Shown here piece after piece: positions 7,716 to 15,414 of a DNA stretch of 64,000 nt. The DNA comes from Eubacteriales bacterium (GTDB taxonomy: Bacteria > Bacillota > Clostridia > Saccharofermentanales > DTU023). The stretch covers positions 35,733-99,732 of the forward strand of contig JAUNVU010000002.1 of NCBI GenBank assembly GCA_030537525.1, in the 5' to 3' direction. The stretch's first letter is position 1. Each line of letters starts with the position of its first letter. The position numbers were made by a program, and so were the translations under genes. The notes below the pieces were generated by a model, which was given only the letters and a program-made list of their open reading frames with translations, searched no databases and was not told where the DNA came from.

Positions 7716-8630
7716 ATGATAAAGCTAGAGAAAATTAGTAAAACTTATAAGACAAAACGTTCAGAGGTTGAGGCCCTGACGAACATTTCATTGACCGTCA
7801 AAAAAGGCCGAGTTGCTGGTCTTATTGGGCCAAACGGCGCTGGCAAGTCGACTCTGGTGAAGATAATCGTAGGTATTTTGCAACCGAGTTCAGGCTTAGT
7901 TAGAGTAGCTGATAAAATTCCCTATAGAGAGCGTCAAGAATTGGCACCACAGCTTGGCGTAATGTTTGGTAATCGGTCAAGTCTAATCTTCCAACTTCCA
8001 TTAATTGATTCTGTGCTTTTGATGAAGGATATCTACGACCTGGATAATACAACGTATCGTAAAAGGTTAGATGAATATGTTTCAATCCTGGGACTGGCTG
8101 ATTTATTAGATAAACGGGTACGTGAGATGAGCCTGGGTCAAAGAATAAAATCGGAATTACTAATCACTTTGCTGCACAATCCTAAAATTTTAATTTTTGA
8201 TGAGCCAACACTTGGTTTGGATATAATTGCAAAACAAAGTTTCAGAAATATCTTACGTAATCTAGCAGCTAAAGAGGGAAAGACTATAGTTATTACCTCC
8301 CACGATTTGGTAGATATTGAGCAGAGTTGTGATGATGTTTTCCTGATAAATAAGGGCGAGCTATTACAGACCTTTGAACGTAAGATGTTTGAGCATGAAA
8401 TAAGTGCTTATAGAGTGCTGACAGTCTCAAATGATATAGAGATACCGGCTGAAATAAGAGCCTACTTACGAGAGAGTAATGATTTAAAACATAAGTTATT
8501 TTTGCCGAAGGGGGATCTGGATATGGTTATTAACGCCATCAGACTCACCAATGGAGCAGATATCAATTTTGAGGTTTCATCTCCCAATCTTGAGGACATG
8601 GTCTATGAGAATTATAAAGTGGAAAATTAG
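7716..8630 (+). CDS. ABC-2 type exporter, ATP-binding protein
   Basis: An ATPase of about 304 residues with all ABC motifs: Walker A GPNGAGKST near residue 40, signature MSLGQRIKSE, Walker B ILIFDEPTLGLD and the switch histidine in ITSHD. A C-terminal extension of about 80 residues follows the ATPase core, as in NatA/DrrA-like export ATPases. I place the start at ATG 7716, since it has GAGAG five bases upstream; an in-frame TTG lies 12 nt earlier. It overlaps the first permease gene by 26 nt. The substrate cannot be read from the sequence. The block is clearly more AT-rich than its neighbours, consistent with acquisition. Confidence 0.88.
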   Translation: MIKLEKISKTYKTKRSEVEALTNISLTVKKGRVAGLIGPNGAGKSTLVKIIVGILQPSSGLVRVADKIPYRERQELAPQLGVMFGNRSSLIFQLPLIDSVLLMKDIYDLDNTTYRKRLDEYVSILGLADLLDKRVREMSLGQRIKSELLITLLHNPKILIFDEPTLGLDIIAKQSFRNILRNLAAKEGKTIVITSHDLVDIEQSCDDVFLINKGELLQTFERKMFEHEISAYRVLTVSNDIEIPAEIRAYLRESNDLKHKLFLPKGDLDMVINAIRLTNGADINFEVSSPNLEDMVYENYKVEN

Positions 8631-9399
8631 ACTTATACTCCGCTACTTAGTTATTTCATACCGTAGTAAGATGGAATTTAAGAGTGAGTTTATTTCTTAT
8701 CTGCTTTCTATGGTTCTAGAGTTTATTGCTATCGTCTTATTCTGGTTTTCATTAAAGAATTCGGGTGTAACCTTCGAAGGTTGGCAAAGCGAAGATATCA
8801 TAGCGTTAAATGCATTTTTCCTAGTGAGCCAAGCAGTTGGTATATTCTCTTTTGGCTTCAGGGATATTGAATACAAAATTAACGATGGAAGTTTCGATAA
8901 TTATTTGGCGAGGCCTCATTCGCCATTTTTTCTATTAGCTCTCGAACGTCTTAATCTCATTTATTTCCTTTTTAATTTTGTCGTAGGCATTAGTCTTATT
9001 ACCTTCCTATACTTAACGTACTCAATTCAGCTGATCTCAGTATTTAAGGCATTATTTGTTTCCGTGATAGGGACAGTTTCTCTTGAGCTTATCTACATGT
9101 CATTTAGCTTATTATCTTTTCGTTTTGGCAGGATATATTACGCTAGAGAATTGTTCTTTAGCTTTTCAAAAGCTGCTAGGTATCCGCTTGATATCTTTCC
9201 AACAAGTTTACTTCGGGTTTTCACCTTCTTGTTGCCAATCGTGTTTCTTGCAAGTTTTCCAGCAAGGATTTTAATGGGAAGAATGTCAGATAGCACACAG
9301 GTCATACTTCTTAGCGTTCTAATCTTATCTATACAGTTGTTAATCTATCGGCTTTTGAAAGAAAGAGCCCTGAGAATTTACTCTTCCACAGGTAACTAG
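8605..9399 (+). CDS. ABC-2 family exporter permease, first subunit
   Basis: A membrane protein of 264 residues with about six hydrophobic segments. It starts MRIIKWKIRLILRYL, followed by SYRSKMEFKSEF and the LARPHSPFF segment typical of the ABC2_membrane_6 (DUF990) type. The ATG at 8605 has GAGGA eight bases upstream inside the ATPase gene, so the upstream start that would lengthen the protein by 18 residues is rejected. It forms a heteromeric pair with the next gene, which is a distant paralogue. Substrate unknown. Confidence 0.82.
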   Translation: MRIIKWKIRLILRYLVISYRSKMEFKSEFISYLLSMVLEFIAIVLFWFSLKNSGVTFEGWQSEDIIALNAFFLVSQAVGIFSFGFRDIEYKINDGSFDNYLARPHSPFFLLALERLNLIYFLFNFVVGISLITFLYLTYSIQLISVFKALFVSVIGTVSLELIYMSFSLLSFRFGRIYYARELFFSFSKAARYPLDIFPTSLLRVFTFLLPIVFLASFPARILMGRMSDSTQVILLSVLILSIQLLIYRLLKERALRIYSSTGN

Positions 9400-9401
9400 C
9401 T

Positions 9402-10187
9402 ATGAGTAAGGCATACTTTAGAAGATTAAAATTGAGCATCAAAGAAGAGGGTATTTTCGGTATTAACTTCTGCTTCAGTCTGCTACTTTTACCAGTACAG
9501 GCTATAATCGCATTTTTCCTATGGACTCAAGGGTTAGGACCTATGCAAATTGGAGGATTCTCTGCAAATAGAATGGTTTTGTATTATATCTTTCAAAACA
9601 TTCTAATGATTACCTATCAATCTGCTCTTTATGTTGCTTATGAGGTATCAAATGATATCTCTAGCGGTAATATTATAGTCTGGCTTTTCCGGCCAATATC
9701 CTACGCAAAATTAAAATATGCTGAGAAGTTTGGCTTTTTTATTCTTAGAATGGCCGTTGGATACCTATCTTTTATCATCTTTTCAGTAATCTTGAAGCAG
9801 AATATTTCTATTATTCAATATTTTCTATCGCTTGCCTGCACAATTATTGGCTTTACACTATTATTTCAAATTCAGCTACTTATAGGTCTGTTGGCATTCC
9901 GTCTAAAAAACGTTCTTCAACTACGGGACTTCGTTATGGACATTCTATGGATATTAGGCGGAACTCTGCTTCCTTTAGATTTCTTTCCAGTATTTCTAAG
10001 AGACTTCCTGCAGTATACTGTGATTCCTCTGGTCTATTATTTACCTGGGAAGATACTTTTGACCCAATTATCTACAGTCGAAACATGGGTCATTTTTGCT
10101 TCAGCAATATCACGCATTGTAGTTTACTCACTTCTAATTAAACTACTGTGGAGGCTAGACTCCATGAAGGCAAACCAAGGGGCATAA
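9402..10187 (+). CDS. ABC-2 family exporter permease, second subunit
   Basis: A 261-residue polytopic membrane protein beginning two bases after the previous stop. It resembles ABC2_membrane_6 permeases: a cytoplasmic N-terminus, six hydrophobic stretches, the DISSGNIIVWLFRPISY loop (the counterpart of the LARPHSP loop in its partner) and the PLDFFP segment near residue 190. With the ATPase and the first permease it makes a complete three-gene exporter. No substrate gene or self-resistance context is visible beyond the AbiEi remnant. Confidence 0.8.
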   Translation: MSKAYFRRLKLSIKEEGIFGINFCFSLLLLPVQAIIAFFLWTQGLGPMQIGGFSANRMVLYYIFQNILMITYQSALYVAYEVSNDISSGNIIVWLFRPISYAKLKYAEKFGFFILRMAVGYLSFIIFSVILKQNISIIQYFLSLACTIIGFTLLFQIQLLIGLLAFRLKNVLQLRDFVMDILWILGGTLLPLDFFPVFLRDFLQYTVIPLVYYLPGKILLTQLSTVETWVIFASAISRIVVYSLLIKLLWRLDSMKANQGA

Positions 10188-10207
10188 AAGACACCACTTC
10201 TTAAATT

Positions 10208-10668
10208 GAACACAAGAGACTCAGCATTTCGCACGTGGTGGAAATAGGAATATGTTAAAGCCCTATAGATTGCCAAGAGGAGTTTATTCACATGAATCGG
10301 CACTTTTTTTACATGGTCTAAGCGATGAGAATCCTGCAAAACTGGTGCTCACTATTCCGTCTGGTTGGAATAGCTCCTTATTGAAAGAACATGACTTGTA
10401 TACTTTCTACTATTTAAAGGATGAACTTTGGAAGTTAGGGCAGGTTAAGGTGGAAACACCTTATGGGAATATTGTTACTGCTTATTGTAAAGAACGAACG
10501 ATAGCCGAGATGTTGGCAAAACAAACACGTTGAGACCGAAACTTAATTCTGCAAGCGTTGGATATGGGGTTGAGAGAGAACAACCTGGATTCTCTTCAAT
10601 TAGTAAATTACGCTAAGATTTTTAATGCTCTAGATATCATGAGAGCTTATTTAGAGGTTCTATTATGA
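10208..10668 (+). pseudogene. Decayed AbiEi-type antitoxin gene
   Basis: An open frame at 10252-10533 encodes PYRLPRGVYSHESALFLHGL, VLTIPSGWN and YGNIVTAYCKERTIAEMLAK, the core of type IV antitoxins of the AbiEi family. A single in-frame TGA (10531-10533) stops it. The same frame then continues for 44 codons to 10668, giving DRNLILQALDMG and the family's C-terminal NYAKIFNALDIMRAYLEVLL. The N-terminal winged helix is largely missing: an out-of-frame remnant (ISHVVEIG) precedes 10252, and the linker between RGVY and SHE is deleted. No AbiEii toxin gene follows. TGA is used as an ordinary stop elsewhere here (for example at 50214), so readthrough is unlikely. Confidence 0.82.
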
Positions 10669-10747
10669 TGTTTAGAAGTGCACTACGTGAGCCCAGTTTT
10701 ATTTGAAACCAGTAAGTGTATCCTTAAAAACTAATTCGAAATTGAAA

Positions 10748-10779
10748 AAACCCTAGAAGTGTAGTGCTTCTAGGGTTTT
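10748..10779. terminator. Bidirectional terminator of flavodoxin gene (copy 2 of 32-bp repeat)
   Basis: The same 12-bp stem and TGTAGTG loop as at 7479-7510, identical over 32 bases. On the minus strand it is followed by six T residues and lies 20 bases after the flavodoxin stop, so it ends that gene. On the plus strand it ends the island. Confidence 0.85.
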
Positions 10780-10798
10780 CTGTTTGATCTTAAATTGC

Positions 10799-11218
10799 TT
10801 ACTTAGCGAATGCTTCGCCCTTTTCCTTCAGCTCATCGAGGGCTGAGGGATCTGGTGTCTCATTGAAGGTGTAGATCTCTACGACATCGAGACCATCTTC
10901 TCTGGCTTGATCAGCGAAGGTTTCCATGTACTCGCCGCCGCCCCAGCCGTAGCTGCCAAATAGAAAGACTTTTTTGCCTTCAAAAGCGGACTTGTTGTCA
11001 TCATAGAATGGCATGAATTCGGACTCATCCATTTCTTCGGTACCCTGGGCTGGTGAACCAAGTGCGAAGGCATCGCAGCTTGCAACTTCGTCGCTATCTG
11101 CCTCGCTCACTTGATTGTAGACGAGTTCTGCGCCTGCAGCTTCTACGCCATCGGCGAAGGCTCTGGCCATTTCTTCAGTGTTTCCAGAAGTAGTAAAGTA
11201 AAATACGCCAACTTTCAT
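10799..11218 (-). CDS. Flavodoxin
   Basis: A short-chain flavodoxin of 139 residues. The FMN phosphate loop TTSGNTEEMA lies at residues 9-18, the first isoalloxazine loop has SPAQGTEEM, and FGSYGWGGGEYME forms the second flavin loop. It carries one or two electrons at low potential and can replace ferredoxin. GAGG lies six bases before the ATG. A TATAAT at about 11290 on the minus strand is a candidate -10 element with a poor -35. Its terminator is the duplicated element at 10748-10779. Confidence 0.93.
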   Translation of the reverse strand: MKVGVFYFTTSGNTEEMARAFADGVEAAGAELVYNQVSEADSDEVASCDAFALGSPAQGTEEMDESEFMPFYDDNKSAFEGKKVFLFGSYGWGGGEYMETFADQAREDGLDVVEIYTFNETPDPSALDELKEKGEAFAK

Positions 11219-11416
11219 GTAGTACCTCTTTTCAAATAAATAATATGTATTCTAATAATAAGTGCTAGGCTTTTGCCTGCCCATAGATTATAGCAAAAAC
11301 CCCAGATGAAGCCTGGATAACTGGGCCTTTTCTGGAAATCGCAGCATATGTTACATCTCCTCGCTTAGAATTCATTGTGACAGGGCTTGCTTTTAGCTAT
11401 TTGGTTGGCTCTCTGA

Positions 11417-11422
11417 TATAAT
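11417..11422 (+). promoter_or_regulatory. -10 element of the response regulator operon
   Basis: TATAAT sits 29 nt before the start codon in GATATAATTCG. No good -35 is seen at 16-18 nt, so the call rests on the -10 alone. The rest of the 232-nt divergent gap to flavodoxin shows nothing else clear. Confidence 0.45.
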
Positions 11423-11450
11423 TCGACTAGTTATAATTGAGGAGGCCAAG

Positions 11451-12158
11451 ATGAGTGACCGCATCCTAATCGTGGACGATGAGAGTAATATTGTCGAAAT
11501 TCTCGAGGCTAATTTGCAGCGAGAGGGCTACAAGACGCTGGTCGCCTATGATGGTCACACAGCCTTGAAAATAGCTCTAGAAGAGAACCCCGACTTAATT
11601 TTATTAGATTGTATGCTGCCTGGTATCGATGGCTTCGATATCTGTAAGCGTCTGCGCGAAGAGCGCCGCCTGATGCCGATTATCATGTTGACCGCGAAGA
11701 GCGAGGAAATAGATAAAGTTCTAGGACTAGAGCTTGGTGCCGATGACTATATGACCAAGCCTTTCAGTGTCCGCGAGGTTCTGGCTAGGGTTAAGGCACA
11801 GCTTAGACGCAATCGCTTCGTCGATGAGCAAGATGGCGGCGGCAATAGGCGACTGTATTTCGGACAGTTAGTTATCGACGAAGACGCCTTTCAAGTCACC
11901 TATGACGATGTGGAGATCCCCCTTACTTTAAGAGAATTTGAATTAGTCTTGTTCCTGGCCAAACACGCGGGACAGGTGTTTTCACGTGAGACCCTGCTCG
12001 AAGAGGTTTGGGGCTATGACTACTTCGGAGATGTCAGAACTGTCGATGTTACTGTGCGCCGGACCCGAGAGAAGCTAGAACCAGACCAAGATAATTACCG
12101 CTATCTTCTGACTAAGCGCGGTGTCGGTTATTACTTTAATCGCGACTTAATGGTATAG
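11451..12158 (+). CDS. OmpR/PhoB-family response regulator
   Basis: A 235-residue two-domain regulator. The receiver domain has the acidic pair D9/D10 (ILIVDDE), the phosphoacceptor Asp53 in LLDCMLPG, MLTAKSEEID and the KPFS lysine. The winged-helix output domain is at about 130-232, with TLREFELVLFLAKHAGQVFSRE and VDVTVRRTREKLE. GAGGAGG stands five bases before the ATG. It is followed at once by a histidine kinase. The pair is most like PhoP/WalR-type systems controlling envelope or phosphate responses, and its position before murA hints at cell-wall control, which is inference. Confidence 0.92.
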   Translation: MSDRILIVDDESNIVEILEANLQREGYKTLVAYDGHTALKIALEENPDLILLDCMLPGIDGFDICKRLREERRLMPIIMLTAKSEEIDKVLGLELGADDYMTKPFSVREVLARVKAQLRRNRFVDEQDGGGNRRLYFGQLVIDEDAFQVTYDDVEIPLTLREFELVLFLAKHAGQVFSRETLLEEVWGYDYFGDVRTVDVTVRRTREKLEPDQDNYRYLLTKRGVGYYFNRDLMV

Positions 12159-12161
12159 AAA

Positions 12162-13511
12162 TTGCTTCCCCTCTGGCTGACACTTGCTGCAGGGCTTGGC
12201 TTCATTGTGGCCTGGCTTCTTGTAAAAGGAGAATACGACGCAGAGCGCCGCAGTTTAGAACGTCGTTTGAAACGTGCAGTAGCAGAGGCCAAATTCAAGG
12301 ATTCATCGGCTGAGCGTCTGTTGGCAACTCTAGAACTCGGCGTCCTCTCGTATCACCAGGACGGGCAGCTGATCTCAGCTAACAGGGCGGCCAGAATCTT
12401 GATGCCAAGGCCGCCTCAGACCTTTCGTGACTTTCTGGAAATCTATGGCGATGATCCCGCCTTTCGTTCTTCTATTTGGCTTAATTCACCCCTTGCCGTC
12501 TCAATTTATCGTAAGGATAATATCAGTTTACGACTACAAGTTCAGACTCCTGAGATGGCCGCAGGTCATATCGTTATTGTTCAAGATTATAGTGGTCAAG
12601 ATAAGGAAGAGCGGATGCGGAAAGACTTCGTTGCCAATGTCTCGCACGAATTGAAAACGCCATTAACGACGATTAAAACCTATTCAGAATCCCTGCTCGA
12701 GTGGGGCATTGATGAGAAGAGCAAAGAGGCGCTGAAGAAGGATATGCAGCGTATCTTTGATGATTCTGAGCGCATGGAAAAATTAATCTCCGACCTCCTA
12801 TTATTATCGAGCCTTGACGGTCGTGGCCTCCACCTGAATATTGAGCAAGGCGATCTCTCCTGGGTTATCAAGCAGACTTGTGAGAGATTACAGTATCAGG
12901 CTGAGGAGAGGGGTTGTAAGCTCAGCTGCCAGGTGATGAATAGAATTCCACCCATTTATCTAGATCGCAGCTCCATTGAACGAATTGCGACCAATCTGAT
13001 TTCTAATGCCTTAAAGTATAGTCGGCCAGGCAAGTCAGTTGACGTCTTTATTGGCGCGGTGAGAGATGGTGTTTACTTTAAGGTGAAAGACGAGGGTTAT
13101 GGTATCGGCCTTGAGGATCAAGAGCATTTGTTCGACCGCTTTTTCCGCGTGGATCAGACGGGTTCGAGGAGACATGGCGGCACAGGTCTAGGGCTGGCGA
13201 TAGTAAAGGAATTAGTTGAGCTTCATCAGGGAAGAATAGATGTCAATTCGGTACTGGGCAAGGGTAGTGAATTTACGGTAATCTTGCCAAGCTCGCAGAA
13301 ATTACTCTGTGACACATTGGAAGCCCTCCTGGAACAAAAGAGCTTAGATTCAATTGGAGAGTCGGCAGCAGCCGACCTATCTGAACTTGCTAGGAAACTT
13401 GGGATTGTGGCAAAATGGTCTTCCTTGAGCCCTCGCGAAATTAGGGAGCTAAAGGACATCGTCAGTGCCAGCTCAGTGGCTGAGTTTGCAGCCAAAAAAC
13501 GGCAGAAGTAG
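12162..13511 (+). CDS. Sensor histidine kinase
   Basis: 449 residues. A single N-terminal membrane helix (residues 2-21) with almost no extracellular loop is followed by a PAS-like region (about 45-145). The HisKA domain has phosphoacceptor His162 in NVSHELKTPLTT, and the ATPase domain has N-box NLISNALKYS, G1 DEGYGIGLED, F-box FDRFFRVD and G2 GGTGLGLAI. A 70-residue C-terminal tail beyond the ATPase domain is unusual and of unknown role. It starts with TTG four bases after the regulator stop; no in-frame ATG would keep the membrane helix. Without an extracellular sensor loop it probably senses an intramembrane or cytoplasmic signal. Confidence 0.9.
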   Translation: MLPLWLTLAAGLGFIVAWLLVKGEYDAERRSLERRLKRAVAEAKFKDSSAERLLATLELGVLSYHQDGQLISANRAARILMPRPPQTFRDFLEIYGDDPAFRSSIWLNSPLAVSIYRKDNISLRLQVQTPEMAAGHIVIVQDYSGQDKEERMRKDFVANVSHELKTPLTTIKTYSESLLEWGIDEKSKEALKKDMQRIFDDSERMEKLISDLLLLSSLDGRGLHLNIEQGDLSWVIKQTCERLQYQAEERGCKLSCQVMNRIPPIYLDRSSIERIATNLISNALKYSRPGKSVDVFIGAVRDGVYFKVKDEGYGIGLEDQEHLFDRFFRVDQTGSRRHGGTGLGLAIVKELVELHQGRIDVNSVLGKGSEFTVILPSSQKLLCDTLEALLEQKSLDSIGESAAADLSELARKLGIVAKWSSLSPREIRELKDIVSASSVAEFAAKKRQK

Positions 13512-13520
13512 GAGGTTGTC

Positions 13521-14795
13521 TTGTCCATTTATCGCATCCAAGGTGGAATACCACTACATGGTGAGGTGACGATTAGCGGTTCAAAGAACGCAGCACTTGG
13601 CGTTCTAGCCGCTGCCATGGCAATTGATGGCCCCTCAGTTATCGAAAATGTACCCCGTGTTTCCGATATAGAAACTTTATTGAGAATATTCTCTAAGCTT
13701 GGAGCAGATGTTGAGTGGCTGAGTCACGATACAGTAAGCATCGATCCAACGAAGGTGACTAGTCCAGAAGCCTTGATGCCAGAGGTTCATGAGCTGCGTG
13801 GTTCGTATTACCTACTGGGCGCCTTTCTTGGTCGCTTCAGTCGAGTTCGTCAGGCGCTGCCAGGAGGTTGTAATTTCGGCTCTAGACCAATTGACCTACA
13901 CCTCAAGGGCTTCACAGCTCTCGGTGCCGCAAATCAGCGGATGACAGACGAGCAAATTGAGATCGAGGCAGAGCGCGGTCTCAAGGGAGCATCGATTTTT
14001 CTCAATGTAGTATCTGTCGGCGCCACCATTAATATCATGCTGGCGGCAGTTCATGCAGAGGGCGTCACCGTGATCGATAACGCAGCTAAGGAGCCTCATA
14101 TCGTTGATGTGGCAAACTTCTTGAACGCCATGGGTGCCGAGGTCAGAGGTGCCGGTACCGATGTCATCAAGATCAACGGGAAAGCGGTTTTGCCTGGTCG
14201 CAAGACCTACGCCATAATTCCTGATCAGATTGAGGCAGGTACCTTTATGATGATGGCACCGTTGACGCACGGAGATATCAAGGTCAACAATGTAATTCCC
14301 ACCCATATGGAGCCCCTGACCAATAAATTAATAGAGATGGGCTGCCTAGTGGAGGTTGGTGACGACTCCATTCGCACTGTTTTACGACCAGATGAAACCT
14401 ATACAGCAACTACTTTCAAGACCATGCCATATCCTGGCTTTCCAACCGACTTGCAGCCACAGACGGTCGCCATGCTCTGTGGAGCAGAGGGATCAGGTCG
14501 GGTGATTGAAAATGTCTGGGACAATCGCTACCAGTATATTGAGCATTTGCAGAGAATGGGTGCCAATATTATGTGTTCTGGTCGTCTGGCTATCATCCAA
14601 GGTGGTGTACCGCTGAAACCTGCGACTGTACCCTGTAGAGACCTACGAGCTGGTGCTGCCATGGTGATGGCGGCCCTGGCGACTGAAGGCGAGTCTGTTA
14701 TTGAGCAAATAGAGACTATTGAACGTGGCTACGAGAACTTTGTCCAGAAACTACAGGGTCTGGGAGCGAGAATTAGTGAAGAACGGTCGAAATAA
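13521..14795 (+). CDS. murA: UDP-N-acetylglucosamine 1-carboxyvinyltransferase (MurA)
   Basis: Transfers enolpyruvate from phosphoenolpyruvate to UDP-GlcNAc, the first committed step of peptidoglycan synthesis. It has 424 residues. Key residues are Lys22-Asn23 in ISGSKNAALG and the active-site Cys117 in LPGGCNFGSRP, the target of fosfomycin, so a Cys-type, fosfomycin-sensitive form is expected. DQIEAGTFMM and YPGFPTDLQPQ are present. The TTG start is supported by AGGAGG six bases upstream. It lies nine bases after the kinase gene and overlaps pth. Confidence 0.96.
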   Translation: MSIYRIQGGIPLHGEVTISGSKNAALGVLAAAMAIDGPSVIENVPRVSDIETLLRIFSKLGADVEWLSHDTVSIDPTKVTSPEALMPEVHELRGSYYLLGAFLGRFSRVRQALPGGCNFGSRPIDLHLKGFTALGAANQRMTDEQIEIEAERGLKGASIFLNVVSVGATINIMLAAVHAEGVTVIDNAAKEPHIVDVANFLNAMGAEVRGAGTDVIKINGKAVLPGRKTYAIIPDQIEAGTFMMMAPLTHGDIKVNNVIPTHMEPLTNKLIEMGCLVEVGDDSIRTVLRPDETYTATTFKTMPYPGFPTDLQPQTVAMLCGAEGSGRVIENVWDNRYQYIEHLQRMGANIMCSGRLAIIQGGVPLKPATVPCRDLRAGAAMVMAALATEGESVIEQIETIERGYENFVQKLQGLGARISEERSK

Positions 14796-15363
14796 ATTAA
14801 TCGTCGGTCTTGGTAATCCTGGAGATAAGTATGAGCTCAGTTGGCATAATCTGGGCTGGCTTGCCGTAGATCTTCTAGCAAGGAAGCGGCATCTAGCCAT
14901 GCGGCGCCTACGCTTCGAAGCCTATTTTGATGATTATAGATTGAATGAGCAGAAAGTCTTCGTAATGAAGCCCCTCACCTACATGAATAATTCCGGGCGG
15001 GCAATTCGCCAGGCCCTGAATTTTTATAATTTGAAGCCCGAGGATATTATCGTCATCTACGACGATATAGATCTCGATTTTGGCATCTTGAGAATTAGAG
15101 ACCGAGGTAGTTCAGCTCATCACAATGGGATCAAATCTGTTATCTCTGAGCTCGGCAGCGAGAATTTCACGAGGATTCGCCTAGGCTTTGGCCCGCAAGA
15201 TAGAAGTCGTGAATTGATACCTCAGGTTCTCGAGTGGATACCGAAGGATAAGCAGACTGCCACCTTAGAATTGTTGGAGAAGGCAGTCATTGCAGCCGAG
15301 ATGATTATAACTGAAGGTGTAGGTTACGCTCAGGCCAGAATGAATGGTCGTGTTGTGGAATAG
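14776..15363 (+). CDS. pth: Peptidyl-tRNA hydrolase
   Basis: Releases tRNA from peptidyl-tRNAs that drop off the ribosome. The GTG start at 14776 gives 195 residues, the usual size. GGGAG lies nine bases upstream, while an ATG-start version extending 19 codons further into murA lacks homology. Family marks are IVGLGNPGDKY, the catalytic histidine in SWHNLGW (residue 24), KPLTYMNNSG and YDDIDLDFG. The last 20 bases of murA overlap it. The order pth-mfd is the usual Firmicute arrangement. Confidence 0.94.
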   Translation: MKNGRNKLIVGLGNPGDKYELSWHNLGWLAVDLLARKRHLAMRRLRFEAYFDDYRLNEQKVFVMKPLTYMNNSGRAIRQALNFYNLKPEDIIVIYDDIDLDFGILRIRDRGSSAHHNGIKSVISELGSENFTRIRLGFGPQDRSRELIPQVLEWIPKDKQTATLELLEKAVIAAEMIITEGVGYAQARMNGRVVE

Positions 15364-15414
15364 CTTAGGCAAAGGCCTAGTGGAATAGCGTCTAAGAGAT
15401 AGCTAGGAGGAATT

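Noticed and set aside
10531..10533. TGA as selenocysteine or reassigned codon in the AbiEi frame
   Set aside because: TGA ends ordinary genes in this window, no SECIS-like hairpin is evident after it, and the N-terminal part of the gene is also damaged.
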